This document shows, piece by piece, positions 35,090 to 44,093 of a DNA stretch of 64,000 nt. Position 1 is the first letter of the stretch. Each line of letters starts with the position of its first letter. The DNA is taken from contig NZ_JAPMUA010000004.1 in assembly GCF_029603155.1 (NCBI RefSeq), positions 248,001 through 312,000 of the forward strand, read 5' to 3'. The notes under the pieces were generated by a model, which saw only the letters and a list, made by a program, of their open reading frames with translations, did no database searches and was not told the origin of the DNA. This DNA is from Galbibacter pacificus (GTDB lineage: Bacteria; Bacteroidota; Bacteroidia; Flavobacteriales; Flavobacteriaceae). Made by a program: the position numbers and the translations under genes.

Positions 35090-36553
35090 ATGAAAATTAC
35101 GCAAAAAGCAGTATTTATCTTTCTTTGTTTTTTAATTTTTACGGCTTGTTTTTCACCTTCAGATGATGATCCGGTTAATCCCACGCCAGACCCTACCCCC
35201 ACACCAACACCCGATATCAAAAACGAAGTTGATTTTTGGGTCACAATGGGAGATCAATCTCAAAAATTAAAAAAACAATCAGAGCCTATTGCCTTTGTTT
35301 CGTCAGCAAATAATTATGCCACCATTAATGTAAACCCTACTAAAACATATCAAACCATCGATGGTTTTGGCTTTACATTAACTGGCGGAAGTGCTCAGGC
35401 AATTCAACGTTTATCTTCATCTGAAAAAAGCAATTTACTGAAAGAGCTTTTCGGAAACGGAGAAAATGCCATTTCCATAAGCTACTTGCGTGTAAGCATT
35501 GGTGCTTCCGATTTAAACGAAGCTCCTTTTACTTATTGCGAGGTACCTGAAGGCGAAACCGATACCGAACTGGAAAATTTTAGTCTGGAAAAGGATATGG
35601 ATGGCGTTATTTCCCTGTTGAAAGAAATTCTTGTTATCAACCCAAATATAAAAATACTTGGCAGTCCATGGACCGCCCCGATTTGGATGAAAAACAACAA
35701 AAGTTATATTGGCGGCGAGCTGCTTCCCGAATATTATGATGCTTATGCGCAGTATTTTGTAAAATATATCAGTGCAATGAAAGAACAAGGCATTACCATT
35801 GATGCCATTACCCCACAAAACGAGCCGTTGCACGACGGGAACAACCCAAGCATGTACATGCCTGCCCAAAATCAAGCCGAATTTATAAAAAATAATCTGG
35901 GGCCTGCTTTTGAAGCTGCCAATATTGAAACAAAAATTATTGCTTGGGACCACAATTGCGATAATCCAGATTACCCAATTACAGTTTTTAACGATCCTGA
36001 AGCCTATAAATATACAGATGGTGCTGCTTTTCATTTATACTCGGGCGATATAAGTGTACTTTCAACCGTACATAATGCTTTTCCGGATAAGAATGTGTAT
36101 TTTACGGAACAATACACCTCATCGCAAGGAGATTTTGGGGGTGATTTAAAGTGGCATTTAAAAAATGTAATTATAGGTTCCATGCGAAATTGGAGCAAAA
36201 ATGCCCTTGAGTGGAATTTGGCCAACAACGAATATTACGAGCCTCATACCAATGGGGGTTGTACTGTTTGCAAAGGTGGATTAACTATAGACAACGCCGG
36301 AAATATTACCCGAAATGTTGGGTATTATATTGTTGGGCATGCCTCTAAATTTGTTCCGCAGGGGTCTGTTAGCATTGAAAGCAACATAAGTGGAACGCTA
36401 CAAAATGCTGCGTTCTCCACCCCAAATGGCAAAATTGTGCTTATTGTGGAAAACGATGGCGGCAACGACGAATCTTTTAATGTAAAATACAATGATAAAT
36501 GGTTTACAATAGCGCTTCCAGCGGGGGCCGTTGGAACCTTTATTTGGAAATAA
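35090..36553 (+). CDS. GH30 glycosidase lipoprotein (first copy)
   Basis: 487 residues from the ATG at 35090; an upstream TTG at 35039 is inside a hairpin. Lipobox LIFTAC (Cys about 20), then a Pro/Thr-rich linker (PVNPTPDPTPTPTPD) and a GH30 (beta/alpha)8 domain resembling glucosylceramidase: TYQTIDGFGFTLTGGSA, SPWTAPIWMKNN, acid/base in TPQNEPLHDGN and nucleophile in VYFTEQYTS. The family includes beta-1,6-glucanases and beta-glucosidases, so it is taken as a cell-surface beta-1,6-glucan-active enzyme. It is closely similar to the second GH30 at 38278, with a GH5 in between. The subfamily needs a tree to settle. Confidence 0.92.
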   Translation: MKITQKAVFIFLCFLIFTACFSPSDDDPVNPTPDPTPTPTPDIKNEVDFWVTMGDQSQKLKKQSEPIAFVSSANNYATINVNPTKTYQTIDGFGFTLTGGSAQAIQRLSSSEKSNLLKELFGNGENAISISYLRVSIGASDLNEAPFTYCEVPEGETDTELENFSLEKDMDGVISLLKEILVINPNIKILGSPWTAPIWMKNNKSYIGGELLPEYYDAYAQYFVKYISAMKEQGITIDAITPQNEPLHDGNNPSMYMPAQNQAEFIKNNLGPAFEAANIETKIIAWDHNCDNPDYPITVFNDPEAYKYTDGAAFHLYSGDISVLSTVHNAFPDKNVYFTEQYTSSQGDFGGDLKWHLKNVIIGSMRNWSKNALEWNLANNEYYEPHTNGGCTVCKGGLTIDNAGNITRNVGYYIVGHASKFVPQGSVSIESNISGTLQNAAFSTPNGKIVLIVENDGGNDESFNVKYNDKWFTIALPAGAVGTFIWK

Positions 36554-36564
36554 ACAACAACATA

Positions 36565-38274
36565 ATGAAGAATTTAATTAATATCTTATTTCTGGCCATA
36601 ACAGCAATTGGTTTTTCACAAAACCTGCATACCGATGGTCAAAAAATTGTAAACGAAAAAGGCGAAAATGTATTGCTAAAAGGAATTGGCCTTGGCGGAC
36701 ACATGCTCCAAGAAGGTTATATGCTTAAAGTTCCCTTCTCGGGTCAGCAATATGTTTTTAAACAACATATTGAAGCATTAATTGGAAAAGAAGCTACGGC
36801 AGAATTTTACAACCGTTGGCTTGCCAACCATACCCAAAAAACCGATATCGATTCGTTAAAGAGCTGGGGGTTTAACTCTGTTAGGCTTCCCATGCATTAC
36901 AATCTTTATACGCTCCCCATAGAAGACGAACCCGTAAAAGGCAAACAAACATGGCTGGAAAAAGGTTTCCAGATGACCGATTCTTTATTGCAATGGTGCA
37001 AAGAGAATAAAATGTACCTCATTCTAGACATGCATGCCACTCCGGGCGGACAAGGACACGACCTAAACATATCCGACCGCGACCCCTCTAAACCTTCCTT
37101 ATGGGAAAGTAAAGCCAATCAAGAGAAACTCGTTGCGCTTTGGCAAAAATTGGCCGAAAGGTACAAAGACGAAGCATGGATTGGCGCCTACGATATTATT
37201 AACGAGCCCAATTGGGCATTTACCGGAAAACATAAAAACGGGATAGACGAACAGGAAAACAAACCGCTTAAAAAATTAATGGTAGAAATCACCAAAGCCA
37301 TTAGGAAAGTAGATAAAAAACACATCCTCATTATAGAAGGAAACGGCTGGGGAAATAATTACAACGGCGTTCTTCCCCCATGGGACGACAATATGGTAAT
37401 TAGTTTCCACAAATACTGGAACTACAACACCCAAGCTGAAATTCAAGGTTTTTTGGATTTTCGGAAAAAATACAATACCCCTATTTGGTTAGGCGAAACC
37501 GGGGAAAACTCGAATGTATGGTTTACCGATGCTATTACTTTAATGCAGCAGAACAATATTGGTTGGTGCTGGTGGCCGCTAAAAAAGCTGGGCTTCAACA
37601 ATCCATTGGAGGTTAAGGTAAACCCGGGCTATCAAAAATTGTTGGATTATTGGGCTGATAAAGCCGATAAACCCACTCAAAAAGAAGCTTATGACGCACT
37701 GATGCAACTCGCCGAAGATGCTAAAATTGAAAACAATATTTTCCATAAAGATGTTGTAGATGCCATGATGCGCCTACCATTAACAAACGGAACAAAATCA
37801 TACAAAGCAGTAAATATTGATGAAGATACATTGATAAAGGCAGTAAATTACGACCTTGGAAAGCTTGGCATTGCTTATTTTGATACCGATTATGGAAATT
37901 ATTACGTTTCTACCGGAAAAGAGCGCACAGGATGGAACAATGGCCGCACCTATAGAAACGACGGCATTGATATTTACAAAGACGAAAGCGGGTATTATGT
38001 AGGCGATACCCAACGTGGCGAATGGCTTCAATATACTTTTGAAGCTTCAGAAGAAGGGGATTATGAAATTGCATTTACTACAAAAACTACTTCGGAATGT
38101 GCTGTTTTAATAGAAAACAAGGATGGATATTCTGAAGTAATTACAATTGCCAAAAACTTATCTTGGAACACTTCAGAAGCAAAAAAAATAACGCTTAACA
38201 AAGGTTTCAATCAACTCAAAATTACCGTTCTTAAAGGTCGGCCGGACCTAAAGGAAATTCTTATCAAAAAATAA
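36565..38274 (+). CDS. GH5 glycosidase with C-terminal carbohydrate-binding domain
   Basis: 569 residues from the ATG at 36565, 11 bp after the GH30. Signal peptide (to about IGFSQN). The GH5 clan-A barrel spans about 30-330 with GIGLGGHMLQEGY near the N-terminus, acid/base Glu in AYDIINEPNW and nucleophile Glu in IWLGETGENS. A C-terminal beta domain (about 440-569, LGIAYFDTDYGNYYVSTG...RGEWLQYTFEASEEGDYEIAF) resembles CBM6. The overall layout is that of beta-glucan-active GH5 proteins of marine flavobacteria; exact bond specificity is not visible. The next GH30 begins 3 bp downstream. Confidence 0.9.
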   Translation: MKNLINILFLAITAIGFSQNLHTDGQKIVNEKGENVLLKGIGLGGHMLQEGYMLKVPFSGQQYVFKQHIEALIGKEATAEFYNRWLANHTQKTDIDSLKSWGFNSVRLPMHYNLYTLPIEDEPVKGKQTWLEKGFQMTDSLLQWCKENKMYLILDMHATPGGQGHDLNISDRDPSKPSLWESKANQEKLVALWQKLAERYKDEAWIGAYDIINEPNWAFTGKHKNGIDEQENKPLKKLMVEITKAIRKVDKKHILIIEGNGWGNNYNGVLPPWDDNMVISFHKYWNYNTQAEIQGFLDFRKKYNTPIWLGETGENSNVWFTDAITLMQQNNIGWCWWPLKKLGFNNPLEVKVNPGYQKLLDYWADKADKPTQKEAYDALMQLAEDAKIENNIFHKDVVDAMMRLPLTNGTKSYKAVNIDEDTLIKAVNYDLGKLGIAYFDTDYGNYYVSTGKERTGWNNGRTYRNDGIDIYKDESGYYVGDTQRGEWLQYTFEASEEGDYEIAFTTKTTSECAVLIENKDGYSEVITIAKNLSWNTSEAKKITLNKGFNQLKITVLKGRPDLKEILIKK

Positions 38275-38277
38275 AAA

Positions 38278-39687
38278 ATGCTACAAAAATATAACTTACT
38301 GTTACTGGGAATTGCTTTTATTGCATTTTCTTGTTCAACTAAAAAAGAACAACAAAACAACGATGCATTGTTATGGGTTACTTCCCTGGATAAATCTGTA
38401 TTGTTAAAAAAAGTCCCGATTGAAAACCATTCTGAAAAACCCCCTGGAAATGCAGTTATTATAAATATTGACACCACAAAAACCTACCAAACCATGGATG
38501 GGTTTGGGTACAGCTTAACAGGCGGTAGCGCCATGCACCTTTATAAAATGAGCGATTCTGCCCGGATAAAAATCTTGGAAGAGCTTTTTGGCACGGGCAA
38601 AAACAGCATTGGGGCAAGTTATTTGCGGATAAGCATTGGTTCTTCGGACCTTGATGAGAAACCTTGGTCTTATGATGATATTGCCGAAGGAAAAACCGAT
38701 GAAAATTTAGAACACTTTTCTTTGGCTTACGACACGCTTTATTTAATTCCGGTATTAAAGGATATTCTAAAAATAAATCCCGATATAAAAATAATGGGCT
38801 CGCCATGGTCGCCCCCAAAATGGATGAAAACCAATAACGATACCCGTGGCGGAAGCTTAAAAAAAGCATACCATGAAGTATATGCCCAATATTTTGTAAA
38901 GTATCTCAAAGCGATGGAAGAACACGGGATTACCTTGGACGCCATTACCGTACAAAACGAGCCCCTGCACCCCGGCAACAACCCCAGCACGCTTATGCTG
39001 GCGGCACAACAGGCCGATTTTATTAAACACAATCTGGGACCTGCTTTTAATAAAAATAACATTACGACCAAAATTGTGATTTACGATCATAATGCCGACC
39101 GGATTGATTACCCTATTTCTATTTTAGACGATCCCGAAGCTGCCAAATATATAGATGGCGCTGCATTTCATTTATACGGCGGGGAAATTGATGCACTTTC
39201 CAAAGTACATCAAAAGCATCCGGATAAAAATCTTTATTTTACCGAACAATGGGTGGGTGCACCGGGCGATTTTGAGAAAGAAATGGAATGGCATACCGAA
39301 AATCTTATTATTGGCGCTACGCGAAACTGGTGTAAAACGGTTTTGGAATGGAACTTGGCCGCTGATGAAAAAATGGACCCACATACGGACAGGGGCGGAT
39401 GCGATATTTGTTTGGGCGCCATAACCATTAAAAGTGACTCTGTATCACGAAATCCGGCATATTATATTGTAGCACAAGCTTCTAAATTTATACCCCCGAG
39501 TTCGGTAAGGGTTGCCTCCAGCACCAATGATATGGTTCCTAATGTAACTTTTAAAACCAAAGAAGGAAAGATTGTTTCTGTCATATTGAATAAAACCGAT
39601 CAACCTCAGCAAGTTCAAATAAAAATAGGCCATACAAATGTATACGTTCAAGTTATGGCAAGAGCTGTAGCAACACTTGTTCAATAA
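38278..39687 (+). CDS. GH30 glycosidase lipoprotein (second copy)
   Basis: 469 residues. Lipobox AFIAFSC (Cys about 19). GH30 core with DGFGYSLTGGSAMH, MGSPWSPPKWMKTN, acid/base in TVQNEPLHPGN and nucleophile in LYFTEQWVGAPGDF; both catalytic glutamates are intact. About half of the residues match the GH30 at 35090, including GGCDICLGAITI against GGCTVCKGGLTI. It lacks the long Pro/Thr linker of that copy. The pair probably arose by duplication and may split endo and exo roles; that is inference. A strong terminator follows. Confidence 0.92.
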   Translation: MLQKYNLLLLGIAFIAFSCSTKKEQQNNDALLWVTSLDKSVLLKKVPIENHSEKPPGNAVIINIDTTKTYQTMDGFGYSLTGGSAMHLYKMSDSARIKILEELFGTGKNSIGASYLRISIGSSDLDEKPWSYDDIAEGKTDENLEHFSLAYDTLYLIPVLKDILKINPDIKIMGSPWSPPKWMKTNNDTRGGSLKKAYHEVYAQYFVKYLKAMEEHGITLDAITVQNEPLHPGNNPSTLMLAAQQADFIKHNLGPAFNKNNITTKIVIYDHNADRIDYPISILDDPEAAKYIDGAAFHLYGGEIDALSKVHQKHPDKNLYFTEQWVGAPGDFEKEMEWHTENLIIGATRNWCKTVLEWNLAADEKMDPHTDRGGCDICLGAITIKSDSVSRNPAYYIVAQASKFIPPSSVRVASSTNDMVPNVTFKTKEGKIVSVILNKTDQPQQVQIKIGHTNVYVQVMARAVATLVQ

Positions 39688-39718
39688 AATTATTCCCTAC
39701 CTACATCTTTTTATGCAG

Positions 39719-39742
39719 AAAAGAGGCCAATTGGCCTCTTTT
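39719..39742. terminator. Bidirectional terminator at the end of the glycan locus
   Basis: A perfect palindrome: AAAAGAGGCCAA (39719-39730) followed by its complement TTGGCCTCTTTT (39731-39742). It lies between the convergent GH30 and enoyl-CoA hydratase genes and can end both transcripts. Confidence 0.9.
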
Positions 39743-39745
39743 GTT

Positions 39746-40522
39746 TTATTCCCCGGGGAAATCCGCTTTTCGTTTTTCTAAAAATGCGGTGGTGCCTTCC
39801 TTAAAATCTTCGGTGCCAAAACATTCGCCAAAAGCTTCAATTTCTTTACGGTAACCATTACTGCCAAATCCTGCGTTTATGGAAGCTATGGCCGATGAAA
39901 TTGCCACGGGGGAGTTATTGATAATTTTTCCGGCTATTTTTTCACAAAAAGGAATTAACTGCTCCTGGGCAACCATATGGTTGATGAGCCCGGACATCAA
40001 GGCTTGCTCGGTACCAATCATTCCGGCAGTTAAAATCATTTCCATGGCTCTTCCTTTTCCTACCAATTGCGGAAGTCTTTGCGTACCTCCATAACCGGGG
40101 ATAACGCCCAAAGATGTTTCCGGAAGCCCCATTCTAGCATGGTCGCTTGCCACTCTAAAATGGCACGCCATTGCCAATTCCAAACCACCCCCCAATGCAA
40201 AACCGTTAATGGCAGCAATTACCGGGGTGCTAAGATTTTCTATTAAATTAAAAAGCAGTTCTTGGCCTTTTGCGGCCAATTGCGACCCTTCATACACCGA
40301 AAAGTTAGCAAATTCTGCAATATCGGCACCTGCAACAAATGCCTTTTCCCCTGCTCCGGTTATAATAATAACCCGTACATCGGGGTCTTCTTCAAGGTTT
40401 TTAAAGGCTTCGTGCAGTTCTTCAATAGTAGCTTTATTAAGTGCATTTAATTTTTTAGGGCGGTTAATGGTAATTAAACCAATATGTTCCTGAATATCGA
40501 TTAAAATATTTTCAAAGCTCAT
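39746..40522 (-). CDS. Enoyl-CoA hydratase/isomerase family protein
   Basis: 258 residues, crotonase fold. The oxyanion-hole segment AGADIAEFANFSV (about 65-77), GFALGGGLELAMACHFRVA (about 106-124) and the second catalytic Glu region GLPETSLGVIPGYGGTQRLPQLVG (about 132-155) match short-chain enoyl-CoA hydratases, with both glutamates (E114- and E135-type) present. It would add water to trans-2-enoyl-CoA in beta-oxidation or related pathways. It starts 20 bp after the histidine kinase gene on the same strand; no other fatty-acid gene is near. Confidence 0.92.
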   Translation of the reverse strand: MSFENILIDIQEHIGLITINRPKKLNALNKATIEELHEAFKNLEEDPDVRVIIITGAGEKAFVAGADIAEFANFSVYEGSQLAAKGQELLFNLIENLSTPVIAAINGFALGGGLELAMACHFRVASDHARMGLPETSLGVIPGYGGTQRLPQLVGKGRAMEMILTAGMIGTEQALMSGLINHMVAQEQLIPFCEKIAGKIINNSPVAISSAIASINAGFGSNGYRKEIEAFGECFGTEDFKEGTTAFLEKRKADFPGE

Positions 40523-40542
40523 AGATGTCTTATTTATACTTT

Positions 40543-42012
40543 TTATTCTGATTTCTCTTTAAATTTAGGAAAAGATACGGTAAAAACAGTTCCTTTTCCC
40601 AAAACAGACGACATACATATATGCCCGTTATAGGTTTCAACAATATTTTTTACCATTCCTAGACCAAGCCCCATTCCGCTGGTCTTGGTGGTAAACTTCG
40701 GTTCGAATATTTTTTCTTGGTTTTCGGGGGCAATGCCAATACCATTATCGGCTACAGAAATTTTTACCAGGTCTTTATCAGAGTAGACGTTCACTACAAT
40801 TTTAGGTTCCCTGTCTGGTGCCAGTGCCTGCGTTGCATTTTTCACCAAATTTGTAATTATCCTTATTAACTGGGTCCTGTCCAGTTTTGCTATAATTTCT
40901 TTTTCTTCTGAAAAAAACTTTATATAGTCTTCATTGAAAATATCGACCGACAACCGCACCACTTCAATAACATTTAGTGTTTCGTTTTGCTGTGCCGGCA
41001 TATTGGCAAAACTTCCAAAGGCCGAAGCAATATTACTCATGGTATCGATTTGCTGAATTAATGTTTTTGAGAATTCGTTTATTTTATTTGATGCATTTTC
41101 GTCGTCCGGGTCGAATTTTCGCTGAAAGTTTTGAACGCTCAGGCGCATGGGCGTAAGCGGGTTTTTAATTTCGTGGGCCACTTGCTTAGCCATTTCGCGC
41201 CATGCCTGTTCACGTTCGCTTTTGGCTAGTAATGTAGCACTGTTCTCGAGTTCGTCTACCATACCGTTGTAGGCATTTACCAAAGCGCCAATTTCTTCAC
41301 TGGGGTCGTCCAGATAAATTTTTTGGTTCTGCTTGCTAAGCCTGGTCTGGTATAGTTTTTCGCTAATGGCTTTTAGGGATCGTGTAATATATTTAGATAT
41401 AACATAGGCAAGCATTACCGCAAGGGCAAGTAAAATAAGGTATACGGCACCGAGCCTTAGCAAAAACTCTTTTAACTCGCTGTTATTAAAAGTATCGTCT
41501 TCATAATAAGGGATATGAAGGATACCGATCGGTTTAAATTTAGGGTCTAAAATATAACTATAAGAAGATTGAAAACGGTCGCCGGCCGCTTTGGTCTTTT
41601 CTATATAACGCTTGGTAAAACTGGAAGCCAGCCCGTGAATAATGCTTTGGTCCAATTGATTATTGGTTTCGTCCAGGCCAATTCTAGGTTTTGAGCTTAT
41701 TATTAGGTTTCCTTCAAGGTCGTATACATTAAAATTGATATCCAATACATCTGAAGCTTCATAAATGGCATTTTTATATTCCAGAATATACATAAGGTTT
41801 TCGGTTTTAACCTCCCAAGTAGTATTCTTCAATATATAATCTATTTGAGCGTTGAGCTGGTCTTCTTTTCTTTCAAGGTATTCTTTGTGGTAATCTTCGG
41901 CCTGTTCTTTGTATTGATAAATAGTAACCCCGGCGATAAGCACAGATGCCAGCACCACTATAAAAATCATGGTAATGAATATGCGTGTCCGAAGCGAAAG
42001 TTTATTATACAC
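40543..42012 (-). CDS. Sensor histidine kinase, NtrY-like
   Basis: 489 residues. Membrane helices at about 13-33 and 190-210 frame a periplasmic sensor domain of ~155 residues; HAMP follows (about 210-265), then a dimerisation domain with the phospho-His in QVAHEIKNPLTPMRLSVQ (about 280) and an HATPase_c domain with NLVKNATQAL (N box), DNGIGIAPE (G1) and GMGLGLGMVKN (G2). The HEIKNPLTP form is typical of NtrY-like kinases. No response regulator is adjacent, so its partner is elsewhere. It follows hemJ after a 74-bp gap. Confidence 0.93.
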   Translation of the reverse strand: MYNKLSLRTRIFITMIFIVVLASVLIAGVTIYQYKEQAEDYHKEYLERKEDQLNAQIDYILKNTTWEVKTENLMYILEYKNAIYEASDVLDINFNVYDLEGNLIISSKPRIGLDETNNQLDQSIIHGLASSFTKRYIEKTKAAGDRFQSSYSYILDPKFKPIGILHIPYYEDDTFNNSELKEFLLRLGAVYLILLALAVMLAYVISKYITRSLKAISEKLYQTRLSKQNQKIYLDDPSEEIGALVNAYNGMVDELENSATLLAKSEREQAWREMAKQVAHEIKNPLTPMRLSVQNFQRKFDPDDENASNKINEFSKTLIQQIDTMSNIASAFGSFANMPAQQNETLNVIEVVRLSVDIFNEDYIKFFSEEKEIIAKLDRTQLIRIITNLVKNATQALAPDREPKIVVNVYSDKDLVKISVADNGIGIAPENQEKIFEPKFTTKTSGMGLGLGMVKNIVETYNGHICMSSVLGKGTVFTVSFPKFKEKSE

Positions 42013-42086
42013 AATTGCAATTTTTCAATTTTAAAGATAACAATAATTACACCAATGTTTTTATAAATATCCAACCTTTAAATACG

Positions 42087-42638
42087 TCAGGCCTCCGGAT
42101 TTTTATCGCGAATACGTTTATACAAACGTATGCCCAGCATGAGCAAAATTGCCAAAATAAAAATACCGACAACGCCAAATACCCAATTAAGGCTATCTTT
42201 TAAAATTACTAGAAAAACTACTGAAAACAAGATGATGGTGGATCCTTCGTTCCAAATACGCATAGATTTGGAGGTGTATTTTACCTCGTCCCGCTGTAGT
42301 TGCTTAAAGATTTGATGTGTTTTTAAATGATATAAAATCAGCAAAAAAACAAAAAGGAGCTTTATGTGCATCCACCCCTGTTGAAGCCATCCCGGCATTA
42401 TTACCAGCAACAATATTGCAAAAAACAGGGCTAAAATAGCCGACGGCCAGGTAATGATGAACCACAAGCGCTTGGCCATTAATTTAAGTTGTTTGCCCAA
42501 AATTTCCTTTTCGGGCGATGGTTTTTGGAATGCTTCAATTTGATAGACAAACAACCTTGGAATATAGAACAATCCTGCAAACCAAGTAATAACAAAAATT
42601 AAATGTAATGCCTTTATGTAGTTGTAATATTCGGCCAT
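42087..42638 (-). CDS. hemJ: Protoporphyrinogen IX oxidase, HemJ type
   Basis: A 183-residue membrane protein of the HemJ (UPF0093/CopD-like) family that oxidises protoporphyrinogen IX to protoporphyrin IX, the step before ferrochelatase. The N-terminal IKALHLIFVITWFAGLFYIPRLFVYQ with the essential His (about 12), LWFIITWPS, and WMHIKLLFVFLLILYH (conserved Lys) identify it; there are five predicted helices. Its place between two genes of the hemH side (12 bp after the MATE gene) fits haem synthesis. HemG or HemY, the other types, are not in the window. Confidence 0.88.
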   Translation of the reverse strand: MAEYYNYIKALHLIFVITWFAGLFYIPRLFVYQIEAFQKPSPEKEILGKQLKLMAKRLWFIITWPSAILALFFAILLLVIMPGWLQQGWMHIKLLFVFLLILYHLKTHQIFKQLQRDEVKYTSKSMRIWNEGSTIILFSVVFLVILKDSLNWVFGVVGIFILAILLMLGIRLYKRIRDKNPEA

Positions 42639-42650
42639 CTTGCTTTAAAA

Positions 42651-44006
42651 TTAATTATTCTCTGTAATAACCAGTTCTTTTCGCACTTCTTTATTCAAAA
42701 AATATCCAGTAACGATGGTAGAAAGAACATCTGCTATAGGAAAGGATATCCAAACCCCGATTTCACCGTAAAACTTGGGCAAGATCAATATCAACGGTAT
42801 AAAAAATAACCCCTGCCGTGTCAAGGTAAGCAACAATGCCGGTTTGGCTTTTCCAATGGCTTGAAAATAAGCCGAACCTATTAATTGTATCACCACAATT
42901 GGCGTAGCGGCAAAGACCCAACGCATGGCTCCGGGTGTCTCGGCCAAGACTTCCTTGTCGTGTGTAAACACATTGGTTATTGCCTCGGGGAACAACATTA
43001 TCAAAATAAAAATGGCAAAGCCTAAAATTACGGCATATTTAATAGCCGTATTAATGGATTCCCGCACTCTTTGGTATTGCTTGGCCCCATAATTAAATCC
43101 TGCAATTGGCAAAAAACCTTGGGTAATACCCAGCACCGGAAACAATGCAAACATAAGCATGCGCCCAATAATGGCATATACCGTAACCGACGATTCGCCG
43201 CCCAGTTCAAACAGGATATTGTTTAAAAATAAATACGTAATGCTTACCACGGCCTGTCTTGCAAGGGTAACCCCACCCAATGAAGCAATTTCGAAAACAA
43301 TACTTTTATTTAGCCCAAAATGGGACCAGTTTATTTTAAGCTCGGAATTTTTTGATAAAAAATACCAAACTATGTAAATAAAGCAGCACATATAAGATCC
43401 CGTCGTGGCCCATGCCGCACCATACATTCCGTAGTCCAGCACATTTATAAATATATAATCGAAGATTAAATTACCCGCCGATGGGATAATCATAGCAATC
43501 ATGGCAAACTTTGGCCGTCCTTCTGCCCTTATTACATTATTCCCCAGCATGCACAATGCCAAGAAAGGAACCCCATAAAGTACTATTTTGTAATAGATCT
43601 TTGCCGGATCGAATATTGCACCCTTTCCACCAAAACTTGGTATTATGGTATCTACAAATACCAAACCAACAATTACAAAAACCGATGTTAGAAGAAAAGT
43701 AAGCGTAATTTGATTTCCAAAGGTTTTTAGTGCCTTTTTTGGTTCTTCGGCGCCTAATGCCCTGGAAATTATGGAAGAACCGCCAATCCCGATTGCCATT
43801 CCCAAAGCGGCTATAAAAAACGAGACCGGGAGCACCACATTAATGGCCGCAATAGCTACAGAACCAATCCAGTTCCCCACAAAAATGGTATCGACCAAGA
43901 TATTTAGCGACATTACCAGAATACCAATGGAGGCCGGCACTGCTTGACGCACCAATAATTTGCCTATGGAATCTGTTCCCAATTCTTTTGAAGTAGCTTT
44001 TGCCAT
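42651..44006 (-). CDS. MATE-family multidrug efflux transporter
   Basis: 451 residues with twelve predicted membrane segments in two similar halves, the MATE pattern: IPASIGILVMSLNILVDTIFVGNWIG..., GMAIGIGGSSIISRALGAEEP in the N-half, FNYGAKQYQRVRESINTA in the C-half. MATE proteins use Na+ or H+ gradients to expel cationic drugs. The gene lies between hemH and hemJ on the same strand; export of a porphyrin is a possibility, not shown. A 13-bp palindrome sits in its leader. Confidence 0.93.
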   Translation of the reverse strand: MAKATSKELGTDSIGKLLVRQAVPASIGILVMSLNILVDTIFVGNWIGSVAIAAINVVLPVSFFIAALGMAIGIGGSSIISRALGAEEPKKALKTFGNQITLTFLLTSVFVIVGLVFVDTIIPSFGGKGAIFDPAKIYYKIVLYGVPFLALCMLGNNVIRAEGRPKFAMIAMIIPSAGNLIFDYIFINVLDYGMYGAAWATTGSYMCCFIYIVWYFLSKNSELKINWSHFGLNKSIVFEIASLGGVTLARQAVVSITYLFLNNILFELGGESSVTVYAIIGRMLMFALFPVLGITQGFLPIAGFNYGAKQYQRVRESINTAIKYAVILGFAIFILIMLFPEAITNVFTHDKEVLAETPGAMRWVFAATPIVVIQLIGSAYFQAIGKAKPALLLTLTRQGLFFIPLILILPKFYGEIGVWISFPIADVLSTIVTGYFLNKEVRKELVITENN

Positions 44007-44016
44007 ATTTTTTTAA

Positions 44017-44029
44017 CTTACTAAGTAAG
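44017..44029. promoter_or_regulatory. Palindrome in the leader of the MATE gene
   Basis: CTTAC-TAA-GTAAG, a perfect inverted repeat 10 bp before the ATG, inside a slightly longer imperfect one. Similar to the palindrome at 22070-22082. A TetR/MarR-type operator is a reasonable guess for a drug-efflux gene. Confidence 0.35.
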
Positions 44030-44093
44030 GTTGATAGGTTCTATGCTTTCTTGTGCAACATATGTTTGCCAGCAAGTGCAGGACATTTATTCT

